Positions 36,167 through 44,318 of a stretch of DNA of 64,000 nt are shown piece after piece (position 1 is the stretch's first letter; every line of letters starts with the position of its first letter). Below the pieces are notes generated by a model. The model searched no databases, was not told the DNA's origin, and saw only the letters and a program-made list of their open reading frames with translations. Both the position numbers and the translations under genes were made by a program. This stretch comes from Bacillota bacterium. Its GTDB lineage: Bacteria > Bacillota > Bacilli > Desulfuribacillales > Desulfuribacillaceae. The stretch spans positions 62,001 to 126,000 of the forward strand of contig JAEWFW010000016.1 in NCBI GenBank assembly GCA_023388635.1. The letters are read 5' to 3'.

Positions 36167-36397
36167 TTACACATTACCTAATAACATCAAAGCCACAACC
36201 ACAGCGATAATCGGCACCGCCTCAACAAGACCTGCGCCGATAAACATCGTAGTTTGAAGTGGACCTTTTGCTTCAGGTTGACGAGCAATACCTTCCAATG
36301 TCTTTGCTGCTACTTCTTTAACCCCACTAGACGCTCCTATAGCTGCTGAGCTAACCATTAATGCGATTGCAAATGCAACTGCTACTGATGTAGTCAT
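36167..36397 (-). CDS. atpE: ATP synthase Fo subunit c
   Basis: A 76-residue hairpin of two membrane helices joined by the polar loop IARQPEAKG; it oligomerises into the rotor ring. The ion-binding carboxylate is the glutamate in GAGLVEAVPII in helix 2. The sodium-type ligands (Gln in helix 1, Ser/Thr after the Glu) are not seen, so I infer proton coupling. I start it at ATG 36397, with an excellent AAGGAGGGGG five bases upstream, not ten codons earlier. Confidence 0.96.
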   Translation of the reverse strand: MTTSVAVAFAIALMVSSAAIGASSGVKEVAAKTLEGIARQPEAKGPLQTTMFIGAGLVEAVPIIAVVVALMLLGNV

Positions 36398-36456
36398 AAA
36401 TCCCCCTCCTTTCCCGATCGTAAACACTATTTTAGAATAATAGCAAACTGATTATT

Positions 36457-36487
36457 TGAAACGGCATTTAATAATGCCTGTGTTTCA
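36457..36487 (-). promoter_or_regulatory. Stem-loop between atpB and atpE
   Basis: TGAAAC-GGCATT (36457-36468), a four-base loop, AATGCC, a three-base bulge, then GTTTCA (36482-36487): a 12-base-pair stem with one bulge and no following T-tract. With the element at 36101-36153 it brackets atpE, the subunit needed in most copies. Confidence 0.6.
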
Positions 36488-36522
36488 CAAGATAACGTCC
36501 ACCTGCGGTCTTGTATGACCGA

Positions 36523-37323
36523 CTAGTGATCATCTACGATTTGACGCGAAATGTACACGATCGTCAAAATCGTAAATACAAATGCTTGAAGTGTACCGAC
36601 AAACATTCCAAATCCTTGCCAAATTGCCATTGTCAAGAATCCACCGCCGTAATATACAGCAAACGGCATCGTCAAAATAACTCCAATCAAAACTTCTTTT
36701 GCCAATATGTTTCCGTAAAGACGAAAACCCATAGTCAGCACTTTTGTGAACTCTTCAATGATATGCAGCGGAAGGAATAAAATAAACGGCTGTAAAAAAT
36801 GTTTGAAATGGTTTTTCGTTCCCCTATGCGCGATACCCATTGCTTGTGAGAACAATACTACGGCAATTGCCATTGAGATCGTTACACTTGGGCTGGCTGT
36901 CGGTGATGTCCAAAACGCCACATGAGCGCCATGTCCATCGCTGGAGTGCTCAGCGATAACTTCTTGTGTAATCCCCAGATTTTCCCAAAACGGAGTTGTC
37001 TCGGTAAATGAAAACGATATATTAAGAGGAATACCTAAAAAGTTCGCAATAAAAACATACACAAATACTGTCATCGCCAAGGTGACAAATTTTTGACCTA
37101 GCTTCATATCCAAGGTTCCCGCAACCGTATTGCGAATGAAATTGTAAAACATTTCAGCAATGACCTGCTTCTTCGACGGATTATCTCTGCGCAATCCGCG
37201 AGTCATCCAGATACATAGAGCACTCGCTACAATACAAGCAAGGAAAATCATGCCGATTGTCGTCAAGTTGAACTCTAGCCATGGCATTGATTCCGGAGCC
37301 CAGGTTGGATATAAGTGATTCAT
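36523..37323 (-). CDS. atpB: ATP synthase Fo subunit a
   Basis: A 266-residue membrane subunit that forms the ion half-channels. The essential arginine is in MGFRLYGNILAKEVLIG (about residue 205). The N-terminal region contains an extra polar loop with a HSSDGHGAH histidine-rich stretch at about residues 128-136, whose role is unknown. ATG at 37323 after GGGGGGAAAG, directly behind atpI. Confidence 0.95.
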   Translation of the reverse strand: MNHLYPTWAPESMPWLEFNLTTIGMIFLACIVASALCIWMTRGLRRDNPSKKQVIAEMFYNFIRNTVAGTLDMKLGQKFVTLAMTVFVYVFIANFLGIPLNISFSFTETTPFWENLGITQEVIAEHSSDGHGAHVAFWTSPTASPSVTISMAIAVVLFSQAMGIAHRGTKNHFKHFLQPFILFLPLHIIEEFTKVLTMGFRLYGNILAKEVLIGVILTMPFAVYYGGGFLTMAIWQGFGMFVGTLQAFVFTILTIVYISRQIVDDH

Positions 37324-37836
37324 CTATACTTTCCCCCCTTTCACGTTTGTTGACAAAACATTATCTAAAAAGATGAATGCATATGATAAAAATAACGTAA
37401 ACCCAATACCAAAGAACGTAGCAATCAAATGTAAGGCGTCAAATTTTTGCGCAATATACAGAGCCCCAATGACAAAAAAAATGCGCGTTCCCAAGCCTAA
37501 AATCGGTTTTCGATTCTTTTTCTTTTTCTTCGCCTGACGCGCTTTCGCTTGAAATTCTTTATCTTGAAATGCTTTGTCCTGAACTTCTTGATCTGGAGAT
37601 CCATCTTGAGGTTGTTTATTCTGAGGCAGTGAAAACTCTCCTAATAAAACACCAACTTCTGATATATAAGATATGTTGCGGTACAGAATATACGTATTCA
37701 ACATACCGACTATACAACCAAATGCAAATCCTAATGCGATCGGACTACGATTGACAAACCAAATCAATAGTGTCAGACCAATCATACCTATGGAAATGAT
37801 CGCTGATTTTTTGATATGTACATATAGGTTGTCCAT
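37324..37836 (-). CDS. atpI: AtpI-family ATP synthase subunit I with a repeat-built loop
   Basis: A 170-residue membrane protein with two pairs of hydrophobic segments (about residues 10-50 and 115-155), as in the AtpI family (PF03899), which assists c-ring assembly. Between the pairs lies an unusual cytoplasmic loop of about 35 residues with Gln/Asp/Lys pentads ending in a poly-lysine run (KKKKK). The start ATG at 37836 has AGGGG upstream; the gene abuts atpB with no gap. Confidence 0.82.
   Translation of the reverse strand: MDNLYVHIKKSAIISIGMIGLTLLIWFVNRSPIALGFAFGCIVGMLNTYILYRNISYISEVGVLLGEFSLPQNKQPQDGSPDQEVQDKAFQDKEFQAKARQAKKKKKNRKPILGLGTRIFFVIGALYIAQKFDALHLIATFFGIGFTLFLSYAFIFLDNVLSTNVKGGKV
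37534..37593 (-). repeat. Four 15-bp tandem repeats inside atpI
   Basis: On the plus strand the units are CTGACGCGCTTTCGC (37534), TTGAAATTCTTTATC (37549), TTGAAATGCTTTGTC (37564) and CTGAACTTCTTGATC (37579). They encode DQEVQ, DKAFQ, DKEFQ and AKARQ. The middle two differ at only two bases. Confidence 0.92.
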
Positions 37837-37858
37837 CGGCTGTTCAATCCCCTATCAC

Positions 37859-38068
37859 TTAATCCGAGAGAAACGGCTTAACGAGCTTGACGGCACCGAC
37901 AACTCCGGCAGCAATTCCTAAGAATACTCCAATAGCCATAAATAACTGTCCGGTTTGAAATTTCTCATCAAGGTAACTACCAAGATAATATCCGGTCAGC
38001 AGACTAATGGCAAATTGTACTCCCAACGTCGTTACAACGACCATCGCTTGTATAGGATTCTTAGCCAC
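37859..38068 (-). CDS. AtpZ/AtpI-type small membrane protein
   Basis: A 69-residue protein with two membrane segments (about residues 9-31 and 42-64), joined by YLDEKFQTG. This matches the AtpZ (F0F1-ATPase_chap) group found at the head of atp operons, thought to form a Mg2+/Ca2+ channel or assembly factor with AtpI. I start it at GTG 38068, just after the SD-like GGTGA; an earlier ATG at 38137 would overlap the promoter. First gene of the atp operon. Confidence 0.8.
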   Translation of the reverse strand: MAKNPIQAMVVVTTLGVQFAISLLTGYYLGSYLDEKFQTGQLFMAIGVFLGIAAGVVGAVKLVKPFLSD

Positions 38069-38090
38069 AAAATCACCCGAATCTCGTTTT

Positions 38091-38119
38091 ATAGTACAAT
38101 AGCATTCGTATAATGTCAA
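38091..38119 (-). promoter_or_regulatory. Sigma-A promoter of the atp operon
   Basis: On the minus strand a perfect TTGACA (38119-38114), 17 bases, TACTAT (38096-38091). It lies just past the wecB stop and about 25 bases before the first atp start codon. Confidence 0.7.
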
Positions 38120-38153
38120 GCCAATCCCGACTACCAATCATAGCCTTTAATAA

Positions 38154-39281
38154 CTATTTTTTATGTTTAGCATCAAAAAAATTGACAATCGCTTGGACAA
38201 TTCTCGCAGAAGCGTTCCCGTCACCGTAAGGATTTGCCGCCTTTGCCATCTGCTGATACGCCCGCAAATCCGTCAGCAATTCATCTGCCATAGAAACAAT
38301 CGAATCCGTCTGTGTCCCCGCTAAACGCAGTGTCCCTGCTTCAATGCCTTCGGGACGTTCTGTCGTATCACGCAGCACCAATACAGGTACACCCAAAGAA
38401 GGCGCTTCTTCTTGTAAGCCCCCGGAGTCTGTAAGTATAAGATATGCACGTTTCATAAAATTATGAAAATCCAGAACATCTAACGGTTCCGTAAGATGAA
38501 TCCGCTGATTGCCTAGTAAATATTCCTCTACCGTTTCACGCACGCGCGGATTCATGTGGACAGGATAAATCACATGGACGTCGGGATGCTGTTCGACAAT
38601 CTGCAGAATTGCTTGACAGATATTTTGTAACGGCTTGCCCAAATTTTCCCGACGATGCGCCGTAACTAACAAAATACGGGCTGTATCAGGTATTTGCTCC
38701 AGCACTGGATGACCATACTGCTCTCTGACAGTCGTTTTCAATGCATCAATCACCGTATTCCCTGTGACGAAAATGCGGTCTGCCGGTTTATTTTCACGCA
38801 AAAGATGACCCTGCGCGGTCTCCGTCGGCGCAAAATGCAAATCGGCAAGTACACCGGCAATCTGCCGGTTGATTTCTTCCGGATACGGAGAATACTTGCA
38901 ATCTGTTCGCAAACCCGCTTCCACATGTCCGACGGCAATCTGCTGATAAAATGCCGCTAGACTCGCTGCCATTGTCGTCGTCGTATCACCATGCACTAGG
39001 ACAATGTCGAAGGTCTCGGCAGCAAATATTTGCTCCAGACCTTGTAATACCTTCGTCGTCACCCCAGTCAACGTCTGCCTTTCTTGCATAATATCGAGAT
39101 CGTAATCAGGAACAATCTCAAAAAGTTGCAGTACTTGATCGAGCATTTGACGGTGCTGAGCAGTCACACATACCTTTGACTCTATGCACGGCTCTTCCGT
39201 CAGCGCCTTAACTAACGGTGCCATTTTGATCGCTTCTGGACGCGTGCCGAAAACAGTCAGAACTTTTATCGATTTCTTCAT
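38154..39281 (-). CDS. wecB: UDP-N-acetylglucosamine 2-epimerase (non-hydrolysing)
   Basis: A 375-residue enzyme interconverting UDP-GlcNAc and UDP-ManNAc, the precursor of teichoic-acid linkage units and of secondary wall polymers. It begins IKVLTVFGTRPEAIKMAPLV and shows HVEAGLRTDCKYSPYPEE and the C-terminal LTDSGGLQEEAPSLGVPVL-type block (in two parts). ATG at 39281 is chosen over an upstream frame start because it matches the family N-terminus, with AAAGG upstream. It lies between upp and atp. Confidence 0.95.
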   Translation of the reverse strand: MKKSIKVLTVFGTRPEAIKMAPLVKALTEEPCIESKVCVTAQHRQMLDQVLQLFEIVPDYDLDIMQERQTLTGVTTKVLQGLEQIFAAETFDIVLVHGDTTTTMAASLAAFYQQIAVGHVEAGLRTDCKYSPYPEEINRQIAGVLADLHFAPTETAQGHLLRENKPADRIFVTGNTVIDALKTTVREQYGHPVLEQIPDTARILLVTAHRRENLGKPLQNICQAILQIVEQHPDVHVIYPVHMNPRVRETVEEYLLGNQRIHLTEPLDVLDFHNFMKRAYLILTDSGGLQEEAPSLGVPVLVLRDTTERPEGIEAGTLRLAGTQTDSIVSMADELLTDLRAYQQMAKAANPYGDGNASARIVQAIVNFFDAKHKK

Positions 39282-39303
39282 GATATCCGTACCTTTCACT
39301 ACA

Positions 39304-39933
39304 CTATTTCGTTCCAAATAACCGGTCTCCGGCATCTCCCAATCCCGGGACTATATAACCATTTTCGTTTAACTTTTCATCAATCGCCGCTACGTAAATA
39401 TTAACATCGTCGTGATGCTTCTGAACCTTAGCGATTCCTTCCGGTGCCGATACGAGACACATAAGCTTAATATTTTGCGCCCCACGATCCTTTAGGAACT
39501 GGATTGCCGCTACAGCGGAACCGCCTGTCGCCAACATCGGATCGACGACAATCAATTCACGTTCTTCTACATCTGCCGGCAGCTTACAATAGTATTCTAC
39601 CGGTTCCAATGTTTCATGATCACGGTATAGCCCGATATGTCCTACTTTCGCCGCCGGAATTAATCGCAGAACACCGTCTACCATTCCCAGACCGGCTCGC
39701 AAAATTGGTATAATGCCTAACTTTTTGCCAGATAGCTGTTTTGCCACCATCGGTCCAATCGGCGTTTCAATCTTTTTGTCTTCCAAAGGTAGTTCTCTAG
39801 TAATTTCATATGCCATAAGCATGGCGATTTCCTCAACTAAATCGCGGAAATCCTTTGTACCTGTCGCTTTATCGCGCAGGTAAGAAAGTTTATGCAGAAT
39901 TAACGGATGATCTATTAAATGTACTTTGCTCAC
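39304..39933 (-). CDS. upp: Uracil phosphoribosyltransferase
   Basis: A 209-residue salvage enzyme that makes UMP from uracil and PRPP. It starts SKVHLIDHPLILHKLSYLRD, has IPILRAGLGMVDG, and the PRPP loop VDPMLATGGSA. The start is GTG at 39933, nine bases after AGGAGG; a TTG one codon earlier is the alternative. In the same transcription direction as glyA and wecB. Confidence 0.96.
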   Translation of the reverse strand: MSKVHLIDHPLILHKLSYLRDKATGTKDFRDLVEEIAMLMAYEITRELPLEDKKIETPIGPMVAKQLSGKKLGIIPILRAGLGMVDGVLRLIPAAKVGHIGLYRDHETLEPVEYYCKLPADVEERELIVVDPMLATGGSAVAAIQFLKDRGAQNIKLMCLVSAPEGIAKVQKHHDDVNIYVAAIDEKLNENGYIVPGLGDAGDRLFGTK

Positions 39934-39968
39934 CAATGTAAGCCTCCTCGTAATAGGTGTATAAATGT

Positions 39969-41213
39969 TTACTCGATCGTTTCATATAACGGATACTTTT
40001 CACATAGCTCTTTAACCATCTTCGCTGCTTCTTCCAGGGACGGCTGATGTTCATGTCCTTTTAGCGTAAGTTCGATAATATCAGCAATCGCAACCATTGC
40101 CGCTTTATCCATGTTTCTACTGGTGACAGCCGCTGTTCCTATGCGGATACCGCTCGTAACAAACGGACTTTCAGGATCATTCGGTATGGCATTTTTATTG
40201 ACAGTCACCCCTACTTCATCGAGAACGTGTTCGGCTACTTTACCTGTTAAATTGACACTTCTCGTATCAATCAGAATTAAATGATTATCTGTACCGCCGG
40301 AGATCAGCGTAAATCCACGATCTTTCAAAGCGTCCGCTAATACAGCCGCATTGTCGATTACATTCTGTGAATACTGCTTAAATTCTGGTTGCAGTGCTTC
40401 GCCGAAAGATACCGCTTTGGCTGCAATTACATGCATCAATGGTCCACCCTGGATACCCGGGAAGATCGCCTTGTCGATCGCCTTCGCCAAATACTCTTTG
40501 CAGAGAATAAAACCGCCTCGCGGACCTCTCAAAGTCTTGTGCGTTGTGCTCGTTACAACATCTGCATGCGGCACAGGGCTTGGGTGATGTCCTGTGGCAA
40601 CCAATCCGGCAATGTGCGCCATGTCCACCATAAAATACGCGCCGACCTTCTGCGCTATTTCCGATAATCTTTTGAAATCAATCACGCGCGGATAGGCACT
40701 GGCGCCCGCGACGATCAGCTTAGGGTTACTTTCGATCGCGATTTTTTCCACCTGATCATAATCGATCAAATGACTGACAGGGTCAACTCCATAAGCTACA
40801 AAATTGTAATATTGTCCAGACATATTGACAGGGCTTCCGTGGGTTAAATGTCCCCCATGGGCTAAGTTCATCCCTAGAACCGTATCACCAGGCTTAATTA
40901 ACGCAAAATAAACAGCCATATTCGCTTGTGCTCCGGAATGAGGCTGTACGTTCGCATGGTCGGCTCCGAAAATCTCTTTCAGGCGATCTCTGGCAATGTC
41001 TTCGATCACATCCACATACTCGCAACCGCCATAATATCGCTTGCCCGGGTAGCCTTCCGCATATTTATTTGTCAATACAGTACCCATAGCTTCCATAACT
41101 GCTTGGCTGACGAAGTTCTCCGAAGCGATTAACTCAATCTTATTCTGCTGACGTCCTAATTCCTTATGTATGAGATCAGAAATCGCTTTGTCTTGCTTTT
41201 GCAAATTCAACAA
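39969..41213 (-). CDS. glyA: Serine hydroxymethyltransferase
   Basis: A 414-residue PLP enzyme converting serine and tetrahydrofolate to glycine and methylene-THF. The PLP lysine is in TSTTHKTLRGPRGG (about residue 227) and the N-terminal SENFVSQAVMEAMG and GYPGKRYYGGCEYVD blocks are intact. The start codon is TTG at 41213, nine bases after AAAGGGG; there is no in-frame ATG nearby. Confidence 0.97.
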   Translation of the reverse strand: MLNLQKQDKAISDLIHKELGRQQNKIELIASENFVSQAVMEAMGTVLTNKYAEGYPGKRYYGGCEYVDVIEDIARDRLKEIFGADHANVQPHSGAQANMAVYFALIKPGDTVLGMNLAHGGHLTHGSPVNMSGQYYNFVAYGVDPVSHLIDYDQVEKIAIESNPKLIVAGASAYPRVIDFKRLSEIAQKVGAYFMVDMAHIAGLVATGHHPSPVPHADVVTSTTHKTLRGPRGGFILCKEYLAKAIDKAIFPGIQGGPLMHVIAAKAVSFGEALQPEFKQYSQNVIDNAAVLADALKDRGFTLISGGTDNHLILIDTRSVNLTGKVAEHVLDEVGVTVNKNAIPNDPESPFVTSGIRIGTAAVTSRNMDKAAMVAIADIIELTLKGHEHQPSLEEAAKMVKELCEKYPLYETIE

Positions 41214-41245
41214 TGATATTAACCCCTTTCAAAATAAGTTCAATT

Positions 41246-41791
41246 TTACTGATAAACTGCCCGCACACCACCGATAAATTTCGGTCTGGTAGCTGCCAAA
41301 AGCACCCTCGCCTGCCCAATAAACGCATCCGGCAAGCGGACGGGCACAGCCACCGGTTTCAAGTGCATCCCGATAATCGTCTCCCCGATATCAAGGGCTG
41401 CGTCTGCCTTGATCGTTTCTACCAGCACAGGGTGCTCCAGCGCACTGTATGCATAAGTAGCCAAGGAACCCCCGGCATGTGCCACCGGAACAGCGGCAAC
41501 GCGCTCAAGCCCGGCTTGAACTTGCCATGCATGCTCAACGACCAACGCACGGTTTAAATGCTCACAACATTGGAACGCCATCTGAAATCGATGGGTCAAT
41601 GCCTGCTGCCTGACAGCTTTAAAAATCGCCTCGGCAACCGCTAGGCTTCCTTCTGTACCGATGTGCTTTCCGAGAACCTCACTCGTACTCGCCCCGACGA
41701 CTAAAACGTGATTCTCCGTCAAATCCATCGCTTGCAGCAGATGCTCCAATGCTCTGGAAGTCTGACCATAAATTTTGTCTGCATCCATCAT
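41246..41791 (-). CDS. TIGR01440/DUF436 family protein (YwlG-like)
   Basis: A 181-residue protein of the DUF436 family, with the HVLVVGASTSEVLGKHIGT block near residue 28 and FQCCEHLNRALVVE at about residue 72. In B. subtilis the homologue ywlG also lies between rpiB and glyA. It starts at 41791, five bases after the rpiB stop. The function is unknown; the paired cysteines before Glu-His could bind metal, which is inference. Confidence 0.9.
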   Translation of the reverse strand: MMDADKIYGQTSRALEHLLQAMDLTENHVLVVGASTSEVLGKHIGTEGSLAVAEAIFKAVRQQALTHRFQMAFQCCEHLNRALVVEHAWQVQAGLERVAAVPVAHAGGSLATYAYSALEHPVLVETIKADAALDIGETIIGMHLKPVAVPVRLPDAFIGQARVLLAATRPKFIGGVRAVYQ

Positions 41792-41795
41792 GTAA

Positions 41796-42254
41796 TCACA
41801 TGTCCTGTTTACTATATTTTTTCTCTATTGCTGCAATTTTGTCAATGCGGTTTCCATGACGACCGCCTTCATATTCCGTCTGTAACCAAATGGATACGAT
41901 ATCCTGGGCAAGACCGACTCCAATAACACGAGCTCCGATTGCCAATACATTGGAATCATTATGCTGACGCGTCGCCTTTGCAGAAAAGGTATCGTGAACT
42001 ACGACAGCGCGAACTCCCGGTACTTTATTAGCTGCAATCGACATTCCCAGCCCCGTACCACATATCAATATGGCACGCTGAAAACTTCCGTCAGCAACTC
42101 CTTCCGCCGCCGGTAAAGCATAATCGGGATAATCGACAGATTCGATACTGTTCGTACCGAAATCATAGACCTCATGTCCCAACTCATTTAACAACTCTTT
42201 AATTTCCTCTTTCAGCATATAACCGCCATGGTCAGCAGCAATTGCTACTTTCAT
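41796..42254 (-). CDS. rpiB: Ribose-5-phosphate isomerase B
   Basis: A 152-residue LacA/RpiB-family isomerase of the pentose phosphate pathway. It opens MKVAIAADHGGYMLKEEIKE, and the catalytic cysteine is in ILICGTGLGMSIAANK with the downstream HNDSNVLAIGARV. ATG at 42254 follows GGAGGTG. First gene of the run rpiB-ywlG-glyA-upp-wecB. Confidence 0.95.
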   Translation of the reverse strand: MKVAIAADHGGYMLKEEIKELLNELGHEVYDFGTNSIESVDYPDYALPAAEGVADGSFQRAILICGTGLGMSIAANKVPGVRAVVVHDTFSAKATRQHNDSNVLAIGARVIGVGLAQDIVSIWLQTEYEGGRHGNRIDKIAAIEKKYSKQDM

Positions 42255-42332
42255 AATTCACACCTCCTAATCGCATTATCATAAGCATACCATAACAATA
42301 TTATTTCTAAAAGTCATCAAAAAAATATATCC

Positions 42333-42359
42333 AAAAAAAGTCGGGGTATCCCGACTTTT
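42333..42359 (-). terminator. Terminator after the chemoreceptor gene
   Basis: AAAAGTCGGG (42336-42345) pairs perfectly with CCCGACTTTT (42350-42359) around a four-base loop; seven T follow on the minus strand. It ends the 42434-43774 transcript ahead of rpiB. Confidence 0.93.
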
Positions 42360-42404
42360 AATCAAAACAGCGTTTGCTTCAAATGCATGACTTACTTGGC
42401 GTTG

Positions 42405-42414
42405 CCCCCCCCCC
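42405..42414. repeat. Homopolymer C10/G10 tract
   Basis: Ten consecutive C on the plus strand (G on the coding strand), 20 bases past the chemoreceptor stop and ahead of its terminator. It is in untranslated sequence, so length changes would not alter a protein. Confidence 0.95.
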
Positions 42415-42433
42415 GCCTAAAGAGATGAGAGAC

Positions 42434-43774
42434 TTACACCTTGTTAGTCAGGTGAAATTGTCCGATCACTTGCCGCAAATCGTCGGCAGAAGCCCGCAGC
42501 ACATCGGCATTGGCGGAAATCTCCTGCATCGTACTCGTTTGTTCATTGGCCGATGCCGCCATCTGCTCCGCAGACGCTGCCGTTTGTTCCGCGACCGCCG
42601 CTACACTTTGCGCCTCTGCAACAGTGTATTGCGCTTGGGAAACTTGTTCTGTAACTAACATCGTAATCGTCTCAATCGCCTTGACCACACCATCGACCGA
42701 TTGCTTAATATCTCGCAACGCATTTTGGCTGGCAGCTCCTTTGGTCGAAGCTTCGTTCGCCAACTCCACTTGACCCTCTATTTGCTCTACCACATTGATG
42801 ACTTCACGCTGCATATGGGCGATCAATTCCGTAATATTGCCAACGGCTATCCGGCTTTGGTCAGCCAACTTACGCACTTCTTCCGCAACGACAGCAAATC
42901 CTCGACCATGCTCCCCCGCCCTAGCCGCTTCTATACTGGCATTGAGCGCCAATAAATTGGTCTGTTCGGCGATACCGCCCACCACAGCCGATATATTGCC
43001 GATCTCATTTGCATGCTTCTCCAATTTGTGCACTGCGTCAATCGATTGGCGATTGACGTCTGTAATTTTGTACATCCGTTCCACCAATTCGGCAAATACT
43101 TGACTGCTATGATCAAGAACGCGCAACATCGTATGGGACATCGATTTCGTCTCATCGCCCTGAACAGAAATATCCCGCGCTAAATTCGTCACCTTACTCA
43201 CGGCATCAAGTGTCGTTTGTGCCGCGGCAGCTTGTCTCTCGGCACCTCTGGCAATTTCCTCAATCGTCTGGCTAATTTGTTCCGCTGTTCTCGCCGCTCC
43301 ATGGGATGCCGTCGTCAATTCCCCGACATTGGCATTTGTCTGCTGAAAATTATTTTCGATTTTATGTATCATTTGACGTAAATTGCTCAGCATCAGGTTA
43401 AAAGCCAGTCCCAAAGCACGAATTTCGTCATCGCTCTCTTCTACCGCTACCTCCACATCGAGATCACCGGTCGCTGCTATCGTCGCAGTTTCTTCAATCC
43501 GGCGCAACGAAGCACTGATAATTTTAGCAATCACATAACCGAGCACCCCCGACCAAAATACGCCGAGCATCAGCGTGACGAGCACAACTTGTACACGATC
43601 AAGCCCAAAATTCTCTTGAAAGAACCCTTCCAAGCCAAGGATAAACAAGCCCGTAAAACTATAGGTAATCAAAGCCAAACCGGTAATCGATAAAACCATT
43701 TTTTTCGTTAAACCGAATCCATAGGTTCGCGTATTTTTTGCAAATACGGCACTCCATATCTTTTGTAATTTCAT
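42434..43774 (-). CDS. Methyl-accepting chemotaxis protein without a large sensor domain
   Basis: A 446-residue chemoreceptor. Two membrane segments (about residues 28-48 and 63-85) enclose a short outer loop of about 15 residues, then a HAMP domain (to about residue 135) and a long signalling coiled coil. The highly conserved hairpin tip is EQTNLLALNASIEAARAGEH-GRGFAVVAEEVRKLA. With hardly any outer domain it may sense membrane state, an intracellular cue, or work with a partner; this is inference. It lies between rpiB and ywlE, ends in its own terminator, and has an unusual G10 tract behind it. Confidence 0.92.
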   Translation of the reverse strand: MKLQKIWSAVFAKNTRTYGFGLTKKMVLSITGLALITYSFTGLFILGLEGFFQENFGLDRVQVVLVTLMLGVFWSGVLGYVIAKIISASLRRIEETATIAATGDLDVEVAVEESDDEIRALGLAFNLMLSNLRQMIHKIENNFQQTNANVGELTTASHGAARTAEQISQTIEEIARGAERQAAAAQTTLDAVSKVTNLARDISVQGDETKSMSHTMLRVLDHSSQVFAELVERMYKITDVNRQSIDAVHKLEKHANEIGNISAVVGGIAEQTNLLALNASIEAARAGEHGRGFAVVAEEVRKLADQSRIAVGNITELIAHMQREVINVVEQIEGQVELANEASTKGAASQNALRDIKQSVDGVVKAIETITMLVTEQVSQAQYTVAEAQSVAAVAEQTAASAEQMAASANEQTSTMQEISANADVLRASADDLRQVIGQFHLTNKV

Positions 43775-43805
43775 CTACAATGACCCCCACTCTTTGCATG
43801 CAACA

Positions 43806-44288
43806 TCAATGCTCTTCTTTATCGGTGGTGTTCAATGTATCAAACAGATCTTCGATCATCGCTGCCAACGACTTTGCGCAATTTTCGTAGATCTGTATAG
43901 AACCGCCGTAAGGATCGAGAACATTTTCCACTCTATTGTACAAATACGTGGCTAAATTGTAAATCTTTGATTGTTGATCAGGAAACTGTTCCAGAACCGC
44001 CTGCCTGTGGTGCTCCGTCATCGTGAGCACAATATCCGCCCATTTCACTAACTGCTCATTAATCAATTGCGCCCTATGACCGCTTCCATCAATGCCATAT
44101 TGCCTTAAAATTTCCTCAGCATGGTCAGACATCACTCCACCGTCCCAAGCGGCAACGCCTGCGGACTGAAACTGGATTCCGATATTTCTGTCACTTGCTA
44201 TTTTTCTAGCAATTGCCTCCGCCATTGGACTGCGGCACGTATTCCCAGTACACACAAACAACACTTTCGCTATGCCTTTCTGCTTCAT
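43806..44288 (-). CDS. ywlE: Low-molecular-weight protein-tyrosine/arginine phosphatase (YwlE-like)
   Basis: A 160-residue phosphatase with active-site loop VCTGNTCRSPMAEA (C-x5-R) near the N-terminus and a C-terminal DPYGG general-acid motif. The threonine after the second glycine-asparagine pair (CTGNTCR) is the residue linked to phospho-arginine selectivity of B. subtilis YwlE, which reverses McsB. The ATG at 44288 has GGAG nine bases upstream. It sits between the transporter gene and rpiB as in B. subtilis. Confidence 0.9.
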   Translation of the reverse strand: MKQKGIAKVLFVCTGNTCRSPMAEAIARKIASDRNIGIQFQSAGVAAWDGGVMSDHAEEILRQYGIDGSGHRAQLINEQLVKWADIVLTMTEHHRQAVLEQFPDQQSKIYNLATYLYNRVENVLDPYGGSIQIYENCAKSLAAMIEDLFDTLNTTDKEEH

Positions 44289-44318
44289 TGCCTGCTCCAA
44301 ATAAAACACCGTCCCTTT

